The position numbers were made by a program, and so were the translations under genes. Under the pieces are notes generated by a model. That model had not been told where the DNA came from. It saw only the letters and a list, made by a program, of their open reading frames with translations, and ran no database searches. DNA of 64,000 nucleotides, from the NCBI RefSeq assembly GCF_002213415.1, contig NZ_NJGU01000001.1, positions 682,001-746,000 of the forward strand. The letters run 5' to 3'. Source of the stretch: Herbaspirillum robiniae (GTDB lineage Bacteria; Pseudomonadota; Gammaproteobacteria; Burkholderiales; Burkholderiaceae_D). This document shows positions 57,983-64,000 of the stretch, piece after piece. Positions within the stretch are counted from its first letter, which is position 1. Every line of letters starts with the position of its first letter.

Positions 57983-59374
57983 TCAAGCTCTCCGCCATTC
58001 GGTCAGGCCGCCCGGTTTGTCTTCCAGAACGATACCCGCGGCGGTCAGTTCCGCGCGGATCCGGTCTGCTTCGGCAAAGTTCTTCCCCGCCTTGGCCGCC
58101 TTGCGGGCGGCGATCAACTCTTCGATCCCGGCTTCGTCCAGGCCGCCCTCGGCGTCGGCGCGCCCCTTCAGGAATTCCGACGGGTCGCGCTGCAACAGGC
58201 CGATCACGCCGGCCAGCGCCTTCAGCTGGCGCGCATGCTGCGGCGAGCGGCTGCGGTTGACTTCGTTGGCCAGCTCGAACAGCACCGACATCGCCACCGG
58301 AGTATTGAAGTCGTCGTTGAGCGCCTCGGCGAAGCGCAGCGCATGGGCCTCGCCGGCCTCCAGGCCGCCGGCGTCGGCCGGCACATCCTTGAGCGCGGTG
58401 TACAGGCGCGTCAGCCCCTGGCGGGCATCGTCCAAGTGGGCGTCGGAATAGTTCAGCGGGCTGCGGTAGTGGGCGCGCAGGATGAAGAAGCGCATCACCT
58501 CCGGATCGTAGCTCTTGAGCACATCGCGGATGGTGAAGAAGTTGCCCAGCGACTTGGACATCTTCTCATTGTCGATGCGCACGAAACCGTTGTGCATCCA
58601 GTAATTGACGAAGGTGTGCTGATGCGCGCCCTCGGACTGTGCGATCTCGTTTTCGTGGTGGGGGAACTGCAGGTCCTGACCACCGCCGTGGATGTCGAAA
58701 TGGTCGCCCAGCAGGTCGCTGGACATGGCCGAGCACTCGATGTGCCAGCCCGGCCGGCCGCAACCCCATTGCGAATCCCACTTGACCTCGTCGGGCTCGC
58801 CTTCCTTGGCGGCCTTCCACAGCACGAAGTCCAGCGGATCGCGCTTGCCGGTGTTGACGTCCACCCGCTCGCCGGCGCGCAGGTCGTCCAGCGACTTGCC
58901 GGACAGCTTGCCGTAGCCGGGGAAATCGCGCACCGAATAGTTGACGTCGCCGTCCGACGCCTTGTAGGCCAGGCCGTTCTGCTCCAGCTTGCGGATCAGT
59001 TCCAGCATCTGCGGCACGTACTGCGTGGCGCGCGGCTCATGGTCGGGACGCTGCACGCCCAGGGCGTCGGCGTCCTCGTTCATGGCGATGATGAAACGTT
59101 CGGTCAGCTGGTGGATGGACTCGCCGTTCTCCAGCGCGCGCTTGATGATCTTGTCATCGATATCGGTGATGTTGCGCACGTACGTGACTTCATAGCCGGA
59201 CGCGCGCAGCCAGCGCTGGACCAGGTCGAACACCACCAACACGCGCGCATGGCCGATATGGCAATAGTCATACACGGTCATGCCGCACACGTACAAGCGC
59301 ACCTTGCCTGGTTCGATCGGGGAAAAGGTCTGCTTATCACGCGCCAGCGTGTTGTAAATCTTGAGCTCGCTCAT
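57983..59374 (-). CDS. cysS: Cysteinyl-tRNA synthetase
   Basis: 463 residues, standard length. Class I motifs are [12 protein letters not shown] near 40 and KMSKSLGN near 270, with the zinc ligands [12 protein letters not shown] at the start, [16 protein letters not shown] and the [12 protein letters not shown] region that confers cysteine specificity. It charges tRNA-Cys. The glycosylase gene follows with a one-base gap. Upstream is a 16-base palindrome (59399-59414). Divergent from the TPR-protein gene. Confidence 0.98.
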   Translation of the reverse strand: MSELKIYNTLARDKQTFSPIEPGKVRLYVCGMTVYDYCHIGHARVLVVFDLVQRWLRASGYEVTYVRNITDIDDKIIKRALENGESIHQLTERFIIAMNEDADALGVQRPDHEPRATQYVPQMLELIRKLEQNGLAYKASDGDVNYSVRDFPGYGKLSGKSLDDLRAGERVDVNTGKRDPLDFVLWKAAKEGEPDEVKWDSQWGCGRPGWHIECSAMSSDLLGDHFDIHGGGQDLQFPHHENEIAQSEGAHQHTFVNYWMHNGFVRIDNEKMSKSLGNFFTIRDVLKSYDPEVMRFFILRAHYRSPLNYSDAHLDDARQGLTRLYTALKDVPADAGGLEAGEAHALRFAEALNDDFNTPVAMSVLFELANEVNRSRSPQHARQLKALAGVIGLLQRDPSEFLKGRADAEGGLDEAGIEELIAARKAAKAGKNFAEADRIRAELTAAGIVLEDKPGGLTEWRRA

Positions 59375-59398
59375 GGGATGGGAATTCTCGGTTCGGCT

Positions 59399-59414
59399 GC
59401 ACTGGGGACAGTGC
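59399..59414. promoter_or_regulatory. Palindrome GCACTG-GGGA-CAGTGC upstream of cysS
   Basis: Perfect 6-bp arms around four bases, 25-40 bases before the cysS ATG and 185 bases before the TPR gene. Could be an operator or a leader hairpin for cysS; there is no T-run. Confidence 0.35.
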
Positions 59415-59598
59415 CGTGGTCATGTTTCGCGTTCGGGGGAAACGCCGGGAAGAATGCTTCCGGACGGGCGCCTTTACCCCTCGGTCATTGTTTTATCAAC
59501 GCCTGCAACATGAACGCGACACGATAGCCAAACCTCTTTTTGTAGTGCTTGTTTGATATAAAATGCCTGCTTTCGTCGAGTATAGCATTGATAAAACC

Positions 59599-61113
59599 AT
59601 GCCCCCAGAATCACAAGAACAGACATCTATTCATGGTTTGCGCGGTTTGATCAATAGAACTGCCCACAAGACGGCACTGCTGTCGAGCCTTGTGGCCGCC
59701 CTCTTTGTTGCCCCCGCAGCGCCCGTCCACGCCAGCGAAATGTCCGACATCAACAAGCTGATGCGGTCCGGGCAATACGCCGAAGCACTGACCAAGACCG
59801 ACGCCATACTCGCGAAGCACCCGCGCGATGCGCAACTGCGTTTCACGAAAGGCCTGATCTTAGCAGAACAAAACCGCTCTGCGGAGGCCATCGCGGTGTT
59901 CACCAAGCTCACCGAAGATTTCCCGGACCTGCCTGAACCGTACAACAACCTGGCGGTGCTTTACGCGTCCGAGGGCCAGTACGACAAGGCGCGCGCATCG
60001 CTGGACATGGCCATGCGCACCAACCCGACCTATGCCACGGCGCTGGAAAACCTCGGCGACGTCTACGCCAAGCTGGCCAGCCAGGCCTATGACAAGGCGC
60101 TGCAGATCGATCCGGCCAACAATGTGCCCCAGCCCAAGCTGACCCTGCTGCGTTCGCTCAACGGCAACGCCACCGGCGGCACCGTGCCGCGCCTGGCCAG
60201 CGCCGCGCCGGGCCAGGCCGCGCAAGCGCAGCGCGACGCCAAGGCCAAGGCCGACGCCGCCGCCGCCGAGCAGCAGGAACGCACCCGCGCGCTGGCCGCC
60301 GAGAAGGCCTCGCAACAAGCCGCCGCCGACAAGGCCGCGGCCGAAAAGACCGCCATCGCCAAGGCCTCGGCCGACAAGGCCGCCAGCGAGAAGGCTGCGG
60401 CCGACAAGGCGGCAGCGGACAAGGCCGCGGCGGAAAAGGCGGCTGCCGACCGGGCCGCCGCAGAGAAGGCGGCCGCCGAAAAGGCCGCGACGGAGAAAGC
60501 CGCCGCCGACAAGGCGCGCGCCGAGAAAGCGGCTGCCGACAAGGCTGCCGCCGACCAGAAGCAGAAGGAACTGCTGGCGCAGAAGGAAAAGGACAAGGCC
60601 GAGCGCCTGGAGAAGGAAAAGGCCGACAAGGCCGCCCGCGCCGAGAAGGAAAAGGAGAAAGAGAAAGCCGCCCAGGCCGAGAAGCTGGCCGCCGCCGAGA
60701 AGGCCGCGCAGGCCAAGGCCGCCGCGGACAAGGCGAAGGCCGACAAGGCCAAGGCCGATGCCGCCTCCGACCAGGACAAGAACGCCGTGCTGGCCGCCCT
60801 CAACAGCTGGGCCCGCGACTGGAGCGAGAAGGACGTGCGCGGTTACCTCGGCCACTACGCCAGCGACTTCGAGACGCCCAAGGGCGCCAGCCGCAAGGAA
60901 TGGGCCGAAGAACGCCGCGCCCGCATCGAGGACAAGGGCCACATCACGGTCAAGGTCAGCAACGCCCAGATTTCCATCAAGGGCAACATTGCCACCGTGC
61001 GTTATCGCCAGATATATAATTCCAACCGGCTGACGGTGGACAGCCGCAAGACACTGGTGTTCGTCAAGCAAGGCAACCGGTGGCTGATCAAACAGGAACG
61101 ATCGGGAGGGTAA
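59599..61113 (+). CDS. Exported TPR / Lys-Ala coiled-coil / NTF2-like protein
   Basis: 504 residues from MPPESQEQTS (an upstream ATG at 59563 sits on a -10-like TATAAA and is unlikely). A signal segment (HKTALLSSLVAALFVAP) ends near HASE. Four TPR-like helical repeats follow (~50-180: LRFTKGLILAEQNRSAEAI, NNLAVLYASEGQYDKARASL, ALENLGDVYAKLASQAYDKA). Then ~200 residues of AADKAAAEKAA-type repeats form a long charged helix. The last ~110 residues (NAVLAALNSWARDWSEKD ... GNRWLIKQE) fold like NTF2/DUF4440. It is four bases from the next gene and clearly co-transcribed. Envelope scaffold role is inference. Confidence 0.85.
   Translation: MPPESQEQTSIHGLRGLINRTAHKTALLSSLVAALFVAPAAPVHASEMSDINKLMRSGQYAEALTKTDAILAKHPRDAQLRFTKGLILAEQNRSAEAIAVFTKLTEDFPDLPEPYNNLAVLYASEGQYDKARASLDMAMRTNPTYATALENLGDVYAKLASQAYDKALQIDPANNVPQPKLTLLRSLNGNATGGTVPRLASAAPGQAAQAQRDAKAKADAAAAEQQERTRALAAEKASQQAAADKAAAEKTAIAKASADKAASEKAAADKAAADKAAAEKAAADRAAAEKAAAEKAATEKAAADKARAEKAAADKAAADQKQKELLAQKEKDKAERLEKEKADKAARAEKEKEKEKAAQAEKLAAAEKAAQAKAAADKAKADKAKADAASDQDKNAVLAALNSWARDWSEKDVRGYLGHYASDFETPKGASRKEWAEERRARIEDKGHITVKVSNAQISIKGNIATVRYRQIYNSNRLTVDSRKTLVFVKQGNRWLIKQERSGG
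60340..60780 (+). repeat. Lys/Ala heptad-like repeat within the TPR protein gene
   Basis: About 440 bases of imperfect repeats of GCCGACAAGGCCGCC / GCCGAGAAGGCGGCC encoding ADKAAAEKAA units, giving a TolA-like single long helix. Base-level identity between units is high, so copy number is likely to vary among strains. Confidence 0.8.
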
Positions 61114-61116
61114 TCG

Positions 61117-62367
61117 GTGGATCGAGTTTTGCAAGGGCGTCCCGCGCGCATCGCGGGCCGCCTGCTGATGCTGTGCCTGGCAGGCCTGCCCACGATGGGC
61201 AGCATGGCCTCCTCTTCCTCCATTCCCCCGCAAAGCGCCGGTCCGGCCGCGCCGCCGGCCAAGCCGGATCCGGAAGCGCTGCTGATCGACATCTACAAGG
61301 ACCTCGGCGCCAACCGCCTGCGCGAAGCCCAGGCCAAGGCCGACGCCCTGGTGGCGACCTACCCGACCTTCCGCCTCGGCCACCTGGTGCGCGGCGACCT
61401 GCTGCTGATGCATGCGCGCCCGGTGCGCAATTTCGGCGCCATGGCCGACGGTCCGCAGGACAAGCTCAAGGAATTGCGCGACGAAGCCATGGTGCGCATC
61501 CGCTCGCTGCAGGAAAAACCTGATCCCAGGCTGATCCCCAAGGCCGTCCTGCAGGTCGGCGACGACCAGAAGAACATCCTGGTGGTGGACACCTCGCGCT
61601 CGCGCATGTACGTCTACGAGAACCAGGGCGGCGAACTGAAGTACCAGACCGACTACTACATCTCACAGGGCCGCTTCGGCGCCAACAAGGCCAAGGAAGG
61701 CGACCAGCGCACGCCGATCGGCGTGTACTACGTCAACAACCGCATCCCCGGCCCCAAACTGCCCGATTTCTACGGCACCGGCGCGCTGCCGCTGTCCTAT
61801 CCCAACGAATGGGACAAGCGCAACGGCCGCAGCGGCTACGGCATCTGGCTGCACGGCACGCCGTCCGACAACTTCAGCCGCCCGCCGCTGTCCTCCGACG
61901 GCTGCGTGGTGCTGGCCAACCCGGACCTGCAGAGCCTGTACTCCACCGCCGAGGTCGGCAAGACCGTGGTGGTGATCAGCCAGCACGTGCAGTTCGTCGA
62001 CAAGGGCGAATGGAACAAGCAGCGCGAAGCCGCCACCGCCATGTTGGAACAATGGCAGCAGTCGCTCGAGAATGCCGACGGCGACAAGACGCTGGCCTAT
62101 TATTCGAACGACTTCCGCTCGGCGCAGGGTGAAAACCTGTCGCTCTGGTATTCGCGCCAGCAAAAGAGCATGAACGGCGCGCGCTTCACCAGTGTCAAAC
62201 TGCGCGATGTCAGCCTGTTCCGCTATCCGGGCGGCCCGGAAGACATGATCGTCAGCACTTTCACGCAGGAAAGCGCCGTCGGCAAGAGCAAGAACGCGAT
62301 CCGCAAACGCCAGTACTGGGTCAAGGAAGGATCGCAATGGAAAATCATTTACGAAGGCAACGCATGA
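61117..62367 (+). CDS. L,D-transpeptidase (YkuD) with C-terminal NTF2-like domain
   Basis: 416 residues, GTG start with GGGAGGG eight bases upstream. A signal segment ([17 protein letters not shown]) leads to a helical spacer. The YkuD domain spans ~145-290 with the active site [21 protein letters not shown]: His near 246 and Cys near 264, and [22 protein letters not shown]. It cross-links peptidoglycan or attaches protein to it. The final ~105 residues ([25 protein letters not shown] ... [11 protein letters not shown]) form a second NTF2-like domain like that of the preceding protein. It overlaps ppiA by four bases. Confidence 0.9.
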   Translation: MDRVLQGRPARIAGRLLMLCLAGLPTMGSMASSSSIPPQSAGPAAPPAKPDPEALLIDIYKDLGANRLREAQAKADALVATYPTFRLGHLVRGDLLLMHARPVRNFGAMADGPQDKLKELRDEAMVRIRSLQEKPDPRLIPKAVLQVGDDQKNILVVDTSRSRMYVYENQGGELKYQTDYYISQGRFGANKAKEGDQRTPIGVYYVNNRIPGPKLPDFYGTGALPLSYPNEWDKRNGRSGYGIWLHGTPSDNFSRPPLSSDGCVVLANPDLQSLYSTAEVGKTVVVISQHVQFVDKGEWNKQREAATAMLEQWQQSLENADGDKTLAYYSNDFRSAQGENLSLWYSRQQKSMNGARFTSVKLRDVSLFRYPGGPEDMIVSTFTQESAVGKSKNAIRKRQYWVKEGSQWKIIYEGNA

Positions 62368-62933
62368 TCATCTCCCGCCGCAGCCTGCTGCACACCGCAG
62401 CAGCACTCGCCCTGTCCGCCTCTTTCGCCGTTCCGGCGCTGGCCGCCGACGCTCCGCGCGTGCTGCTCAAGACCAGCATGGGCGACATCACGGTCGAGCT
62501 CAACCCCGAGAAGGCGCCGGTGTCGGTCGACAACTTCCTGAAGTACGTCAAGAAGGGCCAGTACAGCGGCACCGTCTTTCACCGCGTGATCAACGGCTTC
62601 ATGATCCAGGGCGGCGGCTACGACCAGAACATGCGTGAAAAGCCGACCGACGCCCCGATCCAGAACGAAGCCAAAAACGGTTTGAAGAACGAGGTTTATA
62701 CTATCGCCATGGCGCGCACCATGGCCCCGCATTCGGCGACCGCCCAGTTCTTCATCAACGTCGCCAACAACCGCTTCCTGGACTATCCGGGCCAGGACGG
62801 CTGGGGCTACGCGGTGTTCGGCAAGGTCATCCAGGGCGCCGACGTGGTCGACAAGATCAAGCAGGTGCGCACCGGCGCCGGCGACGTTCCCGCGACTCCG
62901 GTCGTGATCGAATCGGCAACGCTGGTCAAGTAA
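62364..62933 (+). CDS. ppiA: Periplasmic peptidyl-prolyl cis-trans isomerase (cyclophilin)
   Basis: 189 residues. ATG overlaps the transpeptidase stop (ATGA). The N-terminus [20 protein letters not shown] has a twin-arginine-like SRRSLL before a hydrophobic stretch ending AALA, so Sec or Tat export is possible; the Tat reading is uncertain. The cyclophilin core follows: [61 protein letters not shown] and [17 protein letters not shown]. It speeds proline isomerisation in envelope proteins. A terminator at 62971 separates it from ppiB. Confidence 0.93.
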   Translation: MIISRRSLLHTAAALALSASFAVPALAADAPRVLLKTSMGDITVELNPEKAPVSVDNFLKYVKKGQYSGTVFHRVINGFMIQGGGYDQNMREKPTDAPIQNEAKNGLKNEVYTIAMARTMAPHSATAQFFINVANNRFLDYPGQDGWGYAVFGKVIQGADVVDKIKQVRTGAGDVPATPVVIESATLVK

Positions 62934-62970
62934 GCGGCGCATCCGGAACACGGATTGCCGGACCGACGCC

Positions 62971-63000
62971 AGGCGGGCTGCCATGCCCGCCTCGTTTTTT
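62971..63000 (+). terminator. Terminator after ppiA
   Basis: AGGCGGGC (62971-62978) pairs with GCCCGCCT (62985-62992) around a 6-base loop, then CGTTTTTTT on the plus strand. Confidence 0.85.
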
Positions 63001-63030
63001 TATTACCCATCATCAAGCAAAGGATTCAAC

Positions 63031-63519
63031 ATGGCTGTTCTGCTCACCACCAACCACGGCAACATCAAGATCGAACTGGACGCGGAAAAGGCGCCGAAGA
63101 CCGTTGAAAACTTCCTGGCTTACGTGAATTCGGGCCACTACAACGGCACCATCTTCCACCGCGTCATCGACGGCTTCATGATCCAGGGCGGCGGCTTCGA
63201 ACCCGGCATGAAGCAGAAGGAAACCAACGAGCCGATCGAAAACGAAGCCAAGAACGGCCTGAAGAACGAGCCCTACACCCTGGCCATGGCGCGCACCGCC
63301 GCTCCGCACTCGGCTTCGGCGCAGTTCTTCATCAACGTCAAGAACAACAGCTTCCTGGACTTCCCGGGCCAGGACGGCTGGGGCTACTGCGTGTTCGGCA
63401 AGGTCGTCGAAGGCACCGAAGTGGTCGACAAGATCAAGGGCGTGAAGACCACCCGCGCCGGCATGTTCGCCGACGTCCCGGCGGAAGACGTCGTGATCGA
63501 GAAGGCCGAAGTGGTCTGA
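63031..63519 (+). CDS. ppiB: Cytoplasmic peptidyl-prolyl cis-trans isomerase (cyclophilin)
   Basis: 162 residues, no signal peptide, so the cytoplasmic paralogue of the preceding gene, sharing most core residues: [61 protein letters not shown] and [30 protein letters not shown] precedes the ATG at 63031. The ppiA/ppiB tandem arose by duplication. A hairpin 40 bases after the stop lies inside the next gene's first codons. Confidence 0.95.
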   Translation: MAVLLTTNHGNIKIELDAEKAPKTVENFLAYVNSGHYNGTIFHRVIDGFMIQGGGFEPGMKQKETNEPIENEAKNGLKNEPYTLAMARTAAPHSASAQFFINVKNNSFLDFPGQDGWGYCVFGKVVEGTEVVDKIKGVKTTRAGMFADVPAEDVVIEKAEVV

Positions 63520-63537
63520 TCCACCCCACCCTTCACG

Positions 63538-64000
63538 ATGACTGACTTCCAGTTCATGCAAAAAGCGCAACCGACGGTTGCGCTTTTTGTTTCAGACCTC
63601 CACCTGCAGGCTTCGCTGCCACGCACCGCCGCAGCCTTCCTCGCGTTCCTGCAAACCCATGCGCGCCAGACGCAGCGGCTCTACCTGCTGGGCGACATCT
63701 TCGAATACTGGGCCGGCGACGACGACCTCGCCACGCCTTTCAACCAGCAGATCGCCGACGCCATCAAGGCGGTGCGGGAGCATGGCGTGGAGATCTTCTG
63801 GATCGCCGGCAACCGCGACTTCCTGGTCAGCCAGGGCTTCGCCGACGCCGCCGGACTGACGCTGCTGGACGACCCGCACGTGGTCACGCTGGCCGGCCGC
63901 ACGCTGGCGCTGGCCCACGGCGACGCCCAATGCACCGATGACCAGGCCTACATGGCCTTCCGCGCGCAGGTGCGCCAGCCGGCCTACCAGCAGCAGTTCC
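63538..64000 (+). CDS. lpxH: UDP-2,3-diacylglucosamine diphosphatase, 3' end outside window
   Basis: 154 codons are visible; the gene is cut by the right edge. A metallophosphoesterase of lipid A synthesis that splits UDP-2,3-diacylglucosamine to lipid X and UMP. Metal-binding boxes in order: VSDLHL (D-x-H), LLGDIFEYWAGDD, IAGNRDFL and LAHGD, the LpxH arrangement. The ATG at 63538 or 63556 starts it; neither has a clear ribosome binding site. The family normally begins close to LFVSDLHL, so ten to sixteen residues are extra, and they are encoded by the ppiB terminator-like hairpin (63560-63587). This is the last gene of the envelope cluster seen. Confidence 0.93.
   Translation, partial: MTDFQFMQKAQPTVALFVSDLHLQASLPRTAAAFLAFLQTHARQTQRLYLLGDIFEYWAGDDDLATPFNQQIADAIKAVREHGVEIFWIAGNRDFLVSQGFADAAGLTLLDDPHVVTLAGRTLALAHGDAQCTDDQAYMAFRAQVRQPAYQQQF
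63560..63587. terminator. Terminator-type hairpin after ppiB, inside the lpxH reading frame
   Basis: AAAAAGCGCAACCG pairs with CGGTTGCGCTTTTT, a 13-14-bp perfect stem with U-runs on both sides, 40 bases after the ppiB stop. It encodes codons ~8-17 of the longest lpxH frame (QKAQPTVALF). As a structure it is a strong intrinsic terminator for ppiB. Confidence 0.8.

Noticed and set aside
60340-60780. Satellite or mobile repeat
   Set aside because: The repeat stays in frame throughout and encodes a continuous charged helix, so it is a protein feature.

Overview
The window is one contiguous, gene-dense stretch of chromosome from a high-GC betaproteobacterium. Three things point to Burkholderiales, most likely Oxalobacteraceae near Herbaspirillum: the family mix (short FtsK, FdxA, GlnB beside a two-domain NadE, divergent rluC/rne, an AcoR/ExaC/DUF779 cassette), strong G/C at third codon positions, and the gene order. 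That placement is inference; there is no rRNA gene here. I see no insertion sequence, prophage, integrase or CRISPR array. About 61 protein genes and one tRNA gene cover most of the sequence, and two genes run off the edges.

Region 1 (1-13.4 kb): a truncated membrane sensor gene, tRNA-Ser(CGA), an EAL-CBS-GGDEF signalling protein, serS, a two-helix membrane protein, rarA, a GFA-family protein, fdxA, then lolA and ftsK on the minus strand, trxB, and an I78-type inhibitor lipoprotein. Region 2 (13.4-20.1 kb): accessory and regulatory genes, namely an Smr-domain protein, an AraC regulator divergent from a TauE/SafE transporter, a leucine-rich-repeat protein kinase, a thioesterase, a MarR/DUF4865 pair with matching operator-like sites, and a radical SAM protein. 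Region 3 (20.3-24.6 kb): a complete sigma-54 aldehyde module, with an AcoR-type activator, aldehyde dehydrogenase and DUF779 protein behind a textbook -24/-12 promoter.

Region 4 (24.6-33.8 kb): two orphan binding proteins (one branched-chain amino-acid type, one ferric-iron type with a Fur-box-like promoter), glnB, nadE, a GNAT protein, ppx behind a near-perfect Pho box, and an RsmI-like methyltransferase. Region 5 (33.8-44.7 kb): the rluC-gph-Rieske-sppA operon, rne with an unusually long leader, and moaA-mobA-moeA for molybdenum cofactor. Region 6 (44.7-54.6 kb): rmuC, a truncated haemoglobin, an orphan FtsX-type permease, an alcohol dehydrogenase, and a run of small envelope/stress genes (LprI-like, PsiF-like, two tandem DUF3096 genes, three tandem Asr-like Lys/Ala-rich exported proteins). 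Region 7 (54.6-64 kb): tilS, accA, cysS with an AlkA-type glycosylase, and an envelope cluster of a TPR/coiled-coil/NTF2-like protein, an L,D-transpeptidase with its own NTF2-like tail, ppiA, ppiB and lpxH (cut by the right edge).

Most single genes are familiar. The more interesting material is regulatory: four 11-bp-phased repeats before fdxA, a Pho box before ppx, a Fur-like box before the iron-binding protein, a sigma-54 promoter with a distal palindrome, paired MarR sites, a perfect palindrome before moaA, leader hairpins at trxB, accA and rne, and a terminator-type hairpin inside the start of lpxH. The LRR kinase and the NTF2-tailed envelope pair are the protein-level items most worth a second look.
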